Positions 26,115 to 34,569 of a DNA stretch of 60,311 nt are shown one piece after another. Each line of letters starts with the position of its first letter. The first letter of the stretch is position 1. A model generated the notes under the pieces. The model ran no database searches. It was not told the DNA's origin and saw nothing but the letters and a program-made list of their open reading frames with translations. The stretch is from Deinococcus yavapaiensis KR-236 (lineage in GTDB: Bacteria > Deinococcota > Deinococci > Deinococcales > Deinococcaceae), in NCBI RefSeq assembly GCF_003217515.1, contig NZ_QJSX01000009.1:143006-203316 (forward strand), read 5' to 3'. The translations under genes were made by a program, and so were the position numbers.

Positions 26115-27314
26115 TTAGCGGTTCGTGGCCGGCGGTGTTCCCGCCGCGAGGGTCACGGGAACCGTGAGGGTTTCGCTGCCGCGCCGGATGGTGAGCTGCA
26201 CGATGTCGCCCGCGCGACGGCCGAACAGGTACTCGCGAAGCTCGTCGGGGGTTCGAACCGCGCGGCCGTCTACCGCCGTGATGACGTCTCCGCCGAAGAA
26301 GACCGCTCCGTACGGGGTGCTTTGCCGCTGGGTCCCGCCGCGCAACCCCGCCGTGGACGCCGGCGAGTTCGGGGTGACTTGCGAGATAAGCGCGCCTTCG
26401 CTCGGCAAGTTGTACTGGGTGCGCGCTTGCTGCGTGAGTTCGCCGAGCTCGAAGGGCGCGAGGGCCACGCCGATGATCGGCCCGACGATCGTTTCACCGG
26501 CTTGCAGACGCGGCAGGAGGCGGGCGGCCGTGTCGATCGGAATCGCGAAGCCAAGGCCGATGTTCGTGCCGATGTCCGAGGGTCCGCCGTTGGGATTGAT
26601 GATTTGCGTGTTGATGCCGATCACTTGTCCCGCCGAGTTGACGAGCGGCCCGCCCGAGTTGCCGGGGTTGATGGCCGCGTCCGTTTGGATGGCGCGCTGA
26701 GCGATGCTGCGCACGCCGGTCGGAATCGTGCGTTCGACCGCCGAGACGATGCCCGAAGTCGCCGTGAACTGAAAGCCGAAGGGAGCGCCGAGCGCGATCG
26801 TCGTCTGACCGACGCGCAAGTTCTCGCCCGAAGCGAGGGTGAGCGGCCGAATCTGCGCGGCGGGCACGCCTTGCACTTGGAGGAGCGCCAAGTCGTAATC
26901 GGGCGCCGTTCCGACGACACGGGCGTCGAAGGTCTGGTTGCCGTCGCGCAGGCGCACGGTGAGGCGTGACGCTCCTTCGACGACGTGGTAGTTCGTGAGC
27001 GCGTAGCCCGCAGCATTCACGAAAAAGCCGCTGCCGCTCGCTTGAGGCGCGTCGGGGCCGTTGGGATCGTTGAACAGCGGGCTGGAGAAGGGCGCTTGCC
27101 GCGTCGTGGCCGCCGTCTGGTTGGAGTACGTCTCGATGTACAGCACGCCGGCGAGGGCTTGGTCGATGACGCCGACGAGCGCCTGTTCGGCGGCAGGCAG
27201 GGGCGCGGCGGATTGAACCGTGCTGGGCGGCGCCGGAGTTTGCGTGTTCGATTGAGCGAAGCTCGGCACGCCGAGCAGCAAGGCGAGCGACAAAGCAGCG
27301 AGGGGGTTGCGCAT
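26115..27314 (-). CDS. htrA: HtrA/DegP-like periplasmic serine protease
   Basis: 399 aa. Sec signal peptide (1-20, cleavage after SFA), a trypsin-like domain with the triad H110 (TNYHVV), D141 (DYDLALL) and S220 (GNSGGP), then one PDZ domain (about 285-395, with GDVITAVDGRAV). It degrades or refolds damaged envelope proteins. ATG 27314 has GGAGG 6 nt upstream, but that site is buried in a 12-bp hairpin. It lies downstream of hom on the same strand with a ~100-nt gap. Confidence 0.92.
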   Translation of the reverse strand: MRNPLAALSLALLLGVPSFAQSNTQTPAPPSTVQSAAPLPAAEQALVGVIDQALAGVLYIETYSNQTAATTRQAPFSSPLFNDPNGPDAPQASGSGFFVNAAGYALTNYHVVEGASRLTVRLRDGNQTFDARVVGTAPDYDLALLQVQGVPAAQIRPLTLASGENLRVGQTTIALGAPFGFQFTATSGIVSAVERTIPTGVRSIAQRAIQTDAAINPGNSGGPLVNSAGQVIGINTQIINPNGGPSDIGTNIGLGFAIPIDTAARLLPRLQAGETIVGPIIGVALAPFELGELTQQARTQYNLPSEGALISQVTPNSPASTAGLRGGTQRQSTPYGAVFFGGDVITAVDGRAVRTPDELREYLFGRRAGDIVQLTIRRGSETLTVPVTLAAGTPPATNR

Positions 27315-27317
27315 GTA

Positions 27318-27348
27318 CGACCTCCACGAACCAGGGTCGTGGAGGTCG
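27318..27348 (-). promoter_or_regulatory. SD-sequestering hairpin (or operator) of htrA
   Basis: A perfect 12-bp inverted repeat, CGACCTCCACGA against TCGTGGAGGTCG, with a 7-nt loop. In the htrA transcript the 3' arm contains the GGAGG ribosome-binding site, and the stem ends 3 nt before the ATG. As RNA it would block initiation; as DNA it is a good operator. Confidence 0.7.
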
Positions 27349-27417
27349 CCATGAGGAGCGCGAGGACGCTTCAAGCAGGAAGCTGAGACAGTCTTGAGCG
27401 ACTCGGCGCCGAGAGGC

Positions 27418-28404
27418 TCACCACTCGGCCGCGCTGGGACGAGGCAGGGGCCGCTGACCGGGCACGTTCGACACGACGCTGAACAGGTCGCCGACGACGG
27501 CGCTCGCCGTGACGAGACCGCCCGCGCCGCCCCCCGAGAAGAAGAGTTCGCCGCATCCTTCGCCCGAGAGCCACAGAGCGTTGCGGCTCGCGCCCGCCGA
27601 GCACAGCGGGTGGTCGGCAGGCAGGCGTCGCGGCGCGACGGCGGCGCTCCACGTCTCGCCTTTGCGCACGAACTCCCCGACGAGCTTGATTCGTTCACCT
27701 TTCGCGGCGGCCGTGCGAACGTCGTCGAGCGTGAGCGTGTCGATGCCCGTCACGGACACGTCCTCGAAGCGAAAGCCGGGATCGCCGACGAGGCGCGCGA
27801 GGACCGTCAGCTTGTGCGCCGCGTCGAATCCGCCGACGTCTAGCGTGGGGTCTTCCTCGGCGTAACCGAGGCGTTGCGCTTCTTTCAAGGCGTCCTCGTA
27901 CGAGCCGCCTTCCTCCATGCGCGACAAGATGAAGTTGCACGTTCCGTTGAGGATGGCTTGCAAGTGCGTGACGCGGCTGCCGCGCAGCACCGTCGCGAGC
28001 GGCGTCAGAACGGGCGTGCCCGCCATGACCGACGCTTCGTAGTGTACGAGGCCCGCCTCCACGAAGGAACGCAGAACTTCCCAACGTTCGGCGAGCATCG
28101 CCTTGTTCGCCGTCACGACCGGCTTGCCCGCTTGCAAGTGCGGCAGGATCAACTCCAGCGGTCGGTCCACGCCGCCCATGAGCTCCACGATGACGTCACA
28201 GTCACGCAGAAACTCGGGATTCGTCGTGATCGGCGTTCCCTCGGGCACGTCGCGCGGTTTGACGACGTCACGCACAAGGACGCCGCGCAAATGAAAGCGG
28301 GTGCCGAGGGCGGCGAGACGGTTTTCACGTTCGCGGAGCAAACGCAGCACGCCCGCGCCGACCGTGCCGCCCCCGAGCATGCCGAGATGAAGAGTGTTGG
28401 GCAT
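27418..28404 (-). CDS. hom: Homoserine dehydrogenase
   Basis: 328 aa. NAD(P)-binding GGGTVGAGV, VVTANKAMLA, the NGTCNFILSRM block and the catalytic FDAAHKL motif are present. It reduces aspartate semialdehyde to homoserine for Thr and Met synthesis. It is shorter than enzymes with a C-terminal ACT domain and ends soon after the catalytic domain, so threonine feedback through ACT is unlikely. The TATACT -10 is 6 nt before the ATG. Confidence 0.93.
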   Translation of the reverse strand: MPNTLHLGMLGGGTVGAGVLRLLRERENRLAALGTRFHLRGVLVRDVVKPRDVPEGTPITTNPEFLRDCDVIVELMGGVDRPLELILPHLQAGKPVVTANKAMLAERWEVLRSFVEAGLVHYEASVMAGTPVLTPLATVLRGSRVTHLQAILNGTCNFILSRMEEGGSYEDALKEAQRLGYAEEDPTLDVGGFDAAHKLTVLARLVGDPGFRFEDVSVTGIDTLTLDDVRTAAAKGERIKLVGEFVRKGETWSAAVAPRRLPADHPLCSAGASRNALWLSGEGCGELFFSGGGAGGLVTASAVVGDLFSVVSNVPGQRPLPRPSAAEW

Positions 28405-28410
28405 GCAGCG

Positions 28411-28416
28411 AGTATA
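28411..28416 (-). promoter_or_regulatory. Leaderless-type -10 element TATACT (hom)
   Basis: Near-consensus -10, 6 nt before the hom ATG at 28404. Confidence 0.65.
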
Positions 28417-28508
28417 AGACCCTCATTGCTTTCGGCGGAGCTTTCCCGAGTCCCGACGGGCGGGGAAGCTTCGTGCCCTTCGCCGCGAGGTCACGCGAAA
28501 GGGTCGGC

Positions 28509-28514
28509 TACACT
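28509..28514 (+). promoter_or_regulatory. Leaderless-type -10 element TACACT (prfA operon)
   Basis: The spacer of 7 nt leads to the ATG of the short upstream reading frame at 28522, not to prfA. Confidence 0.6.
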
Positions 28515-28521
28515 AGACAGC

Positions 28522-28587
28522 ATGTTGCACGGTGTTTCTTTCGTTCTTCTCGCCGAGTGGTTCCTCGAGGGTCGGGGTTCGTGTTAA
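28522..28587 (+). CDS. 21-codon leader peptide overlapping prfA
   Basis: It begins MLHGVSFVLL and ends EGRGSC with TAA. The ATG is placed exactly where a leaderless transcript from TACACT would start. The last codons overlap the prfA GTG by 7 nt in another frame, so ribosomes finishing the peptide are delivered onto the prfA start. The 21 residues are hydrophobic in the middle, with no run of one amino acid as in classic attenuators. Confidence 0.55.
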   Translation: MLHGVSFVLLAEWFLEGRGSC

Positions 28588-29696
28588 GCGACCGACTTGC
28601 CGACCTCGTCCACGAATACCAACGCGTCGAACGTGACCTTTCCAATCCGGACGTCCTTACGGATCCCGCCCGGTTGCTGTCCTTGTCTCGGCGTCACAGC
28701 GAGCTCGGGCGCATCGTTTCCCTACACGACGAGCGCGAACGCTTGTCTCGCGCTCGCTTGGAGAACTTGGAGCTTTTGACCGACCCGGAGATGAGCGAGC
28801 TCGCCGCCTCGGACTTGCATACCGTGGAGGCTCGCCTGCGAGACGTCGAGGCGGAGTTGGAGGTGCTGCTGCTTCCGTCGGATCCGCACGACGCGAGCGG
28901 CGCGATCTTGGAGTTGCGGGCGGGCGCCGGCGGCGACGAGGCGGCGCTGTTCGCGGCGGACTTGCTGCGTATGTACGGTCGGTACGCGGAAAACGCGAAT
29001 TTGAAGGTGACGGTGCTCGACGCGCACGAATCCGACTTGGGCGGGCTGAAATCGCTCGTGGCGGAAGTCACGGGCGAATACGCTTTTCGGGCGTTCAAGT
29101 TCGAGCGTGGCGTTCACCGCGTGCAGCGCGTTCCCGCCACGGAAGCGCAAGGACGCATTCACACGTCCACCGTGACGGTCGCGGTTCTGGCGGAAGTCGA
29201 GGACGCCGAGGTGGAGCTCGATGCGTCGGAGGTGCGCATCGACGTGTTCCGCTCGCAAGGTGCGGGCGGCCAGGGTGTGAACACGACGGATTCGGCCGTG
29301 CGCGCCGCGTACCGCGTGGGTACGCCCGAAGAGATCATCGTGGTGTGCCAGGAGTCGCGCAGCCAGATCAAGAACCGCGAGAAGGCCTTGGCGATCTTAC
29401 GGGCGCGCTTGGCCGAGCGTGCCCGTATCGCGCGCGAGGCGAGCGAGCGGGCGATCCGACAAGCCCAAGTCGGGACCGGCGAGCGCAGCGAGAAGATCCG
29501 CACGTACAACTATCCGCAGGACCGCGTGACGGACCACCGTCTTGCCGGGGACGACAAGAACTTTCCGCTGGCGCGTGTCATGGCGGGTGAACTCGCGCCG
29601 ATCGTGGACGCGCTCCTGCGCGCCGAGCGCGAGCGAATGCTCGTCGAGTTGGCGAGCGGCGAGGCGACGGGCGAGTCGTCACCGAGGGGGCGGTAG
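28581..29696 (+). CDS. prfA: Peptide chain release factor 1
   Basis: 371 aa, slightly longer than the usual ~360. It has the GGQ loop in GAGGQGVNTTDSAVR and the stop-codon-reading PAT motif (VPATEAQGR) that marks RF1 (UAA/UAG). GTG 28581 is the start of homology (MLSDRLADLVHEY); GAGG is about 10 nt upstream within the leader frame. The stop codon TAG shares its last base with the GTG of the Nudix gene. Confidence 0.95.
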   Translation: MLSDRLADLVHEYQRVERDLSNPDVLTDPARLLSLSRRHSELGRIVSLHDERERLSRARLENLELLTDPEMSELAASDLHTVEARLRDVEAELEVLLLPSDPHDASGAILELRAGAGGDEAALFAADLLRMYGRYAENANLKVTVLDAHESDLGGLKSLVAEVTGEYAFRAFKFERGVHRVQRVPATEAQGRIHTSTVTVAVLAEVEDAEVELDASEVRIDVFRSQGAGGQGVNTTDSAVRAAYRVGTPEEIIVVCQESRSQIKNREKALAILRARLAERARIAREASERAIRQAQVGTGERSEKIRTYNYPQDRVTDHRLAGDDKNFPLARVMAGELAPIVDALLRAERERMLVELASGEATGESSPRGR

Positions 29697-30190
29697 TGCC
29701 TCGCCGTGACCTGCTCGTCGCCGCAGCCATTTTGCGCGACCGCGCGGGACGCGTGCTGCTCGTGGGCAACGATTGGCAAGGCGCGGGCCGCGTGCGGTAC
29801 ACGTTGCCGGGCGGCATGGTCGAGGCGGGCGAGACGGCGCCGGAAGCGATGATTCGCGAAATCTTCGAGGAGACGGGCTTGCGCGTCACGGCGATTCAGC
29901 ACATGGCGTACTGCGTGCACATCGAGGACGAGCGCCGCAGCGAGCGGGCGATCGCGATCGTCTTCGAGGCGCGCTGGGAAGGCTTGCTGAATCCGGCGGA
30001 CCCCGATGGGTTCATCGTGGACGCGCGCTTCTTCACGCAAGACGAGATCCTCGCGCGCCTCGAGTCGCCGCCGATGCGCGACCCTCTCTCGGATTACCTC
30101 GCGACGAGTCAGCCGGGCCGCTTCTACGCCTTCAAAGGTTGGGACGGCAAGGGCGGCCTGCGCATTCCGGGGTTGGCTCAAAAGAAGTGA
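29696..30190 (+). CDS. Nudix hydrolase
   Basis: 164 aa with a complete Nudix box: GGMVEAGETAPEAMIREIFEETGL is present with all catalytic Glu (positions about 42-65; more residues than I quote in one piece fit the consensus). Substrate unknown. The 1-nt overlap with prfA and GAGGGGG 5 nt before the GTG indicate a prfA-nudix operon. Confidence 0.88.
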   Translation: MPRRDLLVAAAILRDRAGRVLLVGNDWQGAGRVRYTLPGGMVEAGETAPEAMIREIFEETGLRVTAIQHMAYCVHIEDERRSERAIAIVFEARWEGLLNPADPDGFIVDARFFTQDEILARLESPPMRDPLSDYLATSQPGRFYAFKGWDGKGGLRIPGLAQKK

Positions 30191-30196
30191 CGCCCA

Positions 30197-30225
30197 CGGG
30201 CGCCCCTCACGTTCGGAGGCGCCCG
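30197..30225 (+). terminator. Hairpin after the Nudix gene
   Basis: CGGGCGCC-N13-GGCGCCCG, starting 7 nt after the stop. There is no T-tract. Confidence 0.5.
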
Positions 30226-30232
30226 CATCCCT

Positions 30233-30238
30233 TAGGGT
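30233..30238 (+). promoter_or_regulatory. Leaderless-type -10 element TAGGGT
   Basis: 6 nt before the ATG at 30245. Confidence 0.45.
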
Positions 30239-30244
30239 GATCGC

Positions 30245-30517
30245 ATGACGACGCCCACTCCCGACCTCGAGGCGATTTTGCAAGACGCCGTGTTCGCCCG
30301 CAAGCTCGCCCTCGCCTTGATGAGCGTTCTTCAAGACAAGAATATCCTGAGCGAGCAGGACGTCGCCGTGATCATCGGGGCGGCGCGCCGCAGCGCCGTG
30401 GCGAGCTCGACTTCCAACGCCGTGCGCGAAGAGGCGCGGGCGGTGCTCGCACCCGAGGAAGAGACGCGGCGCGAGACGGACGCGCCGCCGCCCCTCTTGC
30501 TCGACTTGGAGCTTTGA
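30245..30517 (+). CDS. Small hypothetical protein
   Basis: 90 aa. A helical N-terminal half (LEAILQDAVFARKLALALMSVLQ) and an acidic, Pro-rich tail. No family is recognised. It has its own leaderless-type promoter and ends tail to tail with a short minus-strand gene. Confidence 0.5.
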   Translation: MTTPTPDLEAILQDAVFARKLALALMSVLQDKNILSEQDVAVIIGAARRSAVASSTSNAVREEARAVLAPEEETRRETDAPPPLLLDLEL

Positions 30518-30524
30518 TTCGCGT

Positions 30525-30686
30525 TCAGGCGTGACGCATCGTCTGTTCGCGGCGCACGCGTTCTACGAGCGCCGGGTCGAGGTCAGGTTGGTCGAAGTCC
30601 CAAAAGCCTTCGGAGTCGCCCAAGGAACCGTCTCGCAACAGCCAATGCAGAAATGCCTTCATTTGATGTCGAACCCACCGCATCAT
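30525..30686 (-). CDS. 53-aa hypothetical protein
   Basis: Starts MMRWVRHQMKAFLHWLL, a basic amphipathic helix, then an acidic stretch and a basic C-terminus. The start is supported by GGGAGG 5 nt before the ATG pair. A T-rich run precedes the SD. TACACT (30796-30791), inside the dyad ACACT-TCG-AGTGT, is a possible promoter about 100 nt upstream. Confidence 0.5.
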   Translation of the reverse strand: MMRWVRHQMKAFLHWLLRDGSLGDSEGFWDFDQPDLDPALVERVRREQTMRHA

Positions 30687-30849
30687 CGTCACCTCCCAAA
30701 AAAAGAGCCACCGAGCCGCGAACACGAAACGAGCACGTCGTCCCTCGGGACGTCGAAAGGGCCGCGAATTGAAGTCGAACGGACACTTCGAGTGTACTCG
30801 GCTCGCGGGCGACGTGGGTGAAAAGTGCAGACGAGACGAATCGATCGTC

Positions 30850-30855
30850 TAGGAT
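30850..30855 (+). promoter_or_regulatory. Leaderless-type -10 element TAGGAT (cobS)
   Basis: 7 nt before the GTG at 30863; this decides the start of cobS over earlier in-frame codons. Confidence 0.5.
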
Positions 30856-30862
30856 GCTGGGC

Positions 30863-31603
30863 GTGCTTTCTACTTTGCGGACCGTGTCGCGCGCCGCGCA
30901 CCTCGCCTTGACGTTCCTGACGACGTTGCCCTTGCCGCACGTCGGCGAGGTGCGCGACGGCGAGTTCGCGCGGGCGAGCGGCTTTTATCCGCTGGCGGGG
31001 TACGTCGTGGGGGGCGGCGTGGCGCTCGCGCTGCTCGTCACGTCGACGCTGCCGAGCGGCGTCGGCGCGGCGCTCGCGCTGATCGCGTGGCTGACCGTCA
31101 CGGGCATGTTGCACTTCGACGGACTCGTGGACGCCTCCGATGCGGTGTTCGCGATGAAGACGCCGCGTCGGCGCGTAGAAATCCTGTCGGACGTGCACGT
31201 CGGCGCGTTCGGACTCGCGGCGGGCGTCACCTCGCTGTTGATGAAGTGGAGCTTGCTGGGAGCGTCGCCGCATCCAGGGTGGATCGTCGTGGCGGCCGTG
31301 TTCGCGCGGGCCGCGCTGCTCGCTCCGATGAACTTTTTTCCGGCGGCGCGCGCCGAGTCGCTGGGAGCGCGGTCACGTGAGGGGTGGTGGCCCGTCGCGG
31401 TGATCGTCGCCGCGCCCGCCGCGTTGTTGGCGGGCGGTTGGTGGCAGGCGATCACGGCGGCGAGCGTGGCCCTCGGCGCCGCCCTCGTCGTCGCGCGGTT
31501 TTGCGCCGGTCGTCTCGGTGGCGGCATCGGCGGAGACGTGTACGGGGCGATCGTCGAGGTGACGGAGATCTCCGTGTTGCTCGCCCTCGTGGCCGCCTCT
31601 TGA
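30863..31603 (+). CDS. cobS: Adenosylcobinamide-GDP ribazoletransferase (cobalamin synthase)
   Basis: 246 aa, polytopic. It joins adenosylcobinamide-GDP with alpha-ribazole (phosphate) at the membrane. It has FLTTLPLP, the acidic motif HFDGLVDASDAVF and the C-terminal LGGGIGGDVYGA motif. cobT follows after 14 nt. No other cobalamin genes are in the window, so this pair supplies the nucleotide-loop step only. Confidence 0.9.
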   Translation: MLSTLRTVSRAAHLALTFLTTLPLPHVGEVRDGEFARASGFYPLAGYVVGGGVALALLVTSTLPSGVGAALALIAWLTVTGMLHFDGLVDASDAVFAMKTPRRRVEILSDVHVGAFGLAAGVTSLLMKWSLLGASPHPGWIVVAAVFARAALLAPMNFFPAARAESLGARSREGWWPVAVIVAAPAALLAGGWWQAITAASVALGAALVVARFCAGRLGGGIGGDVYGAIVEVTEISVLLALVAAS

Positions 31604-31617
31604 AGCGGGCACGGGCG

Positions 31618-32712
31618 ATGCACGACCATGCCGAGGTGATCGATGTTGCTTCCGACGCGCTCGAATCGTCGTTCGAGCGTCTCCTCTCCTCCATTCCCGC
31701 CTTCGACGAAGCCGCGTCGCGGGCCGCGTACGCTCGGCAAGCCGAACTGACGAAGCCCGCCGGGGCGCTCGGGCAGTTGGAGGACATTTCCGCGCGCTTG
31801 GCGGGCGTCTTCGGCGAACCGACGCCCGATCCGAGAGGCGCGGCGGTCATCGTGTGCGTGGGCGACCACGAAGTGACGCGTGAAGGCGTGAGCGCTTATC
31901 CCAGCGAGGTCACTCCCGCCATGGTCAACGCGTTCCTGAGCGGTCACGCGGCCGTCAACGCGATCGCTCGCAGCGTGAACGCCTCCGTGACGATCTTGAA
32001 CGTCGGGGTCGCCACAACGCTCGCGCCTCATCCGTCGCTCGTGAACGCGCCCGTGCGGCTCGGTGCGCGCAACATTCGCGTGGAAAGCGCGATGACGCGA
32101 AGCGAGACGTTGCGCGCCGTCCTTTTGGGAGCGGACGTCGCGCGAAGCGCGGTCGAAGGAGGCGCGGACCTTCTCGTAGCGGGCGAAATGGGCATCGGGA
32201 ACACGACGCCCGCCGCGGCGGTGACGGCGCGCTTGCTGCGTCTTTCGCCGGAAGCCGTGACGGGACGCGGCACGGGCATCGACGACGAGCGCTGGACACG
32301 CAAGGTCGAGGTGGTGGAGGCGGCGTTGTCGCGTGGCGCGAGTTCGGCGGACGATCCGATGGAAGTGCTGGCGGACCTCGGCGGTTTCGAGATCGCGGCG
32401 ATGGTCGGCGTGATGTTGCAAGGCGCGGCGTGCCGCAAGGCGGTGATCCTCGACGGATTCGTGGAGGGCGCGGCGGCCCTCGTCGCCGCTCGGCTCGCGC
32501 CGAACTTCCAGGCGTTCTTGTTCGCGGCTGGGCTGTGCGCGGAGCGCGGCCACCGCGCTCAACTGAACGCCCTGACCCTCTCGCCGATGTTCGACCTCGG
32601 ACTGCGGCTCGGCGAAGGAACGGGCGGGGCCTTGGCCGTGCCGTTGTTGCGGGCGGCCGCAGCGACTCTTCGTGAAATGCGAACGTTCGCGGAGGCGGGC
32701 ATTCCTCGCTGA
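31618..32712 (+). CDS. cobT: Nicotinate-nucleotide-dimethylbenzimidazole phosphoribosyltransferase
   Basis: 364 aa. Transfers ribose phosphate from NaMN to dimethylbenzimidazole, giving alpha-ribazole phosphate for CobS. It has LTKPAGALGQLE, CVGDHEV, GEMGIGNTTPAAA and the late catalytic Glu in LGEGTGGALA. It forms an operon with cobS. Its substrate NaMN is the product of PncB, encoded at 49616-51061. Confidence 0.93.
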   Translation: MHDHAEVIDVASDALESSFERLLSSIPAFDEAASRAAYARQAELTKPAGALGQLEDISARLAGVFGEPTPDPRGAAVIVCVGDHEVTREGVSAYPSEVTPAMVNAFLSGHAAVNAIARSVNASVTILNVGVATTLAPHPSLVNAPVRLGARNIRVESAMTRSETLRAVLLGADVARSAVEGGADLLVAGEMGIGNTTPAAAVTARLLRLSPEAVTGRGTGIDDERWTRKVEVVEAALSRGASSADDPMEVLADLGGFEIAAMVGVMLQGAACRKAVILDGFVEGAAALVAARLAPNFQAFLFAAGLCAERGHRAQLNALTLSPMFDLGLRLGEGTGGALAVPLLRAAAATLREMRTFAEAGIPR

Positions 32713-32740
32713 TGTGAGAAAACTGTAAGAGAAGGGCAGC

Positions 32741-32746
32741 TAGTTT
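32741..32746 (+). promoter_or_regulatory. Leaderless-type -10 element TAGTTT
   Basis: 5 nt before the GTG of the GGDEF gene. Confidence 0.4.
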
Positions 32747-32751
32747 GGAGT

Positions 32752-33813
32752 GTGACCTTTCACGAGGACAGCCTCACCTTGGAAGCGCGTTTCCGGCGCG
32801 CGACCCTGCTCGGCATCCTCTCGGTATCGGTCGTCGCCGCCCTCGCCACCTTGCTGGTGGGCATCGTCCAGCAATGGGAAACGTCCGATTTGACGGGCCT
32901 GGCCTTCTTGAGCTCGTGGACGACCGGGCTGTGCCTGTGGTTGAGAAGTCGCCCGCGGCACACGACGGCCGTCGCCATCACGTACTTCGCCTTGAGTTCG
33001 ACGAGCAGCATCGCCACGCTCGCCGACGGTCTGCTGCTCGACCGTGATCCGGTGTTCGGCATGGGATCGTACGTACCGTGGCTGCCGTTGGCGTACGTCG
33101 CGGCTTTTCTGGTCTTCACGGGCCGCAAGGCCTTGCTCGCCTCGCTCGGCGTGTACGCCGCGACCATCGTCGTGTGCGGCGTGTACGTCGCCGTGTCCTC
33201 TCCGAGCGAGCGGGCCGCCGCCCTCAGCCCGCTCGTGCAGATTCTGCTTTCGCACGCGACGTACGTCACGCTGTTCGCGCTTCTCGGGCGCCTGCACCGC
33301 GAGTACCTCGTCGCCATGCGCGCCGCGTCCCTGGCGGCGCAAGACGCCTTTCGCGACGCCCTCACCGAGTTGCCCAACCGCCGCCAGCTCGCCGTGTGGC
33401 TGTCGCAACACCTCTCGGAGGGCGACCGCGTCGCGGCCCTGCTGCTCGACCTCGATCACTTCAAGGACGTCAACGACCGCCACGGCCACGCGGCGGGTGA
33501 CGCGGTCTTGCGCCAAACGGCCGACGTCATGAGCGTCACCCTCTCGTACGGCGCACGCCTGGGCCGCTGGGGCGGCGAGGAGTTCATGGTGCTACTGCCT
33601 CACGGCGACGAGCGAAGCGCTATGCAAGCCGCCGAGGCGCTCAGACGCGCGCTCGCGGCGCACGCACATCCCGGCATCGGCGTCGTCACGGCGAGTTTCG
33701 GCATCGCGGTGTCGCGTCCCGGCGACACGGCGGAGTCCCTGTTCGCGCGGGCCGACGAGGCGTTGTACGAGGCCAAGCGGGCAGGGCGGGGACGCGTTGG
33801 CGTCGGCCACTGA
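32752..33813 (+). CDS. Membrane-bound diguanylate cyclase (GGDEF)
   Basis: 353 aa. Five or so hydrophobic segments (about 15-180) form a membrane sensor, followed by a GGDEF domain (about 195-350) with DALTELPNRR, DLDHFKDVNDRHGH and an intact GGEEF active site. The RxxD product-inhibition site is absent (SYGA at that position), so feedback by c-di-GMP at the I-site is not expected. The sensed signal is unknown. Confidence 0.88.
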   Translation: MTFHEDSLTLEARFRRATLLGILSVSVVAALATLLVGIVQQWETSDLTGLAFLSSWTTGLCLWLRSRPRHTTAVAITYFALSSTSSIATLADGLLLDRDPVFGMGSYVPWLPLAYVAAFLVFTGRKALLASLGVYAATIVVCGVYVAVSSPSERAAALSPLVQILLSHATYVTLFALLGRLHREYLVAMRAASLAAQDAFRDALTELPNRRQLAVWLSQHLSEGDRVAALLLDLDHFKDVNDRHGHAAGDAVLRQTADVMSVTLSYGARLGRWGGEEFMVLLPHGDERSAMQAAEALRRALAAHAHPGIGVVTASFGIAVSRPGDTAESLFARADEALYEAKRAGRGRVGVGH

Positions 33814-33825
33814 AAGCTTGAAGCG

Positions 33826-34557
33826 TCACGGCGTGGACAGCATGAAGCGCGAACGCCCCTCGGCGCGCCGCCGCAGCTCGTCCGCGTGCCGCTCTGCGGC
33901 AGGCGCGCCCAGCCAAGGCGACCAGTAGGCGCGCATGGTGGCCACCACGAGCTCCACGTCGACCTCCTCGGCTGGCTCGGCCGGGCAGAACAGCAAGTCC
34001 ATGTTCGTCACGGGTCCGCCGTCCTCTCCGCCGACGGGCTGTTCGTAACGCACGTCCACTCGCCGAAAGCCCAGCCGAGCGAAAATCGCACGTCGCGCAC
34101 GCGGGTCCATGCCGACGCGCGCTTCCGCCGCTCGCTCCTCGTCGCCGAGGCGCTCGGGCGCGACGACGTCGATGAACACGCCGCGAATCGTCGCGGACGC
34201 CTCGCGCAAAGCGGCGAAGCGCGCGTCGTGAAGCGCGCGCGCGACGCCGGCGCCGCGCGCTTCGGGCGCGACGGCCATGAAGCTCGAAAACCCGGTGTCC
34301 GCCGCGCCGAGAAAGTGGAAGAGCGTTCCGCCGACCACGCGGCCCGCGCGTTCCGCCACGATCAAGAAGTTCTCTCGCTCGCCTCCTCGCCCTTGCAGCA
34401 TGAAGCCGATGTAGCGTGCGGGAATGAGGGCGTCAGGCTCGAAGTACACGCGGTTTTGCAGCTCGCCGAACGCCTCGATCGCCGCGTCCGACGCGCTCGT
34501 GACGCGGCGAACCGTGACGTCGGGCGTCTCCTGCGAGGAACGCGTCGATGTCGTCAT
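33826..34557 (-). CDS. GNAT-family acetyltransferase
   Basis: 243 aa. The acetyl-CoA-binding motif A is APEARGAGVARAL, preceded by a strand with MAV. The C-terminal ~90 residues are outside the core fold and unassigned. Substrate unknown. ATG 34557 lies 6 nt after TACCGT; the codons upstream in frame are promoter. It is convergent with the GGDEF gene. Confidence 0.72.
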   Translation of the reverse strand: MTTSTRSSQETPDVTVRRVTSASDAAIEAFGELQNRVYFEPDALIPARYIGFMLQGRGGERENFLIVAERAGRVVGGTLFHFLGAADTGFSSFMAVAPEARGAGVARALHDARFAALREASATIRGVFIDVVAPERLGDEERAAEARVGMDPRARRAIFARLGFRRVDVRYEQPVGGEDGGPVTNMDLLFCPAEPAEEVDVELVVATMRAYWSPWLGAPAAERHADELRRRAEGRSRFMLSTP

Positions 34558-34563
34558 GGCGAC

Positions 34564-34569
34564 ACGGTA
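34564..34569 (-). promoter_or_regulatory. Leaderless-type -10 element TACCGT
   Basis: 6 nt before the ATG at 34557. Confidence 0.5.
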
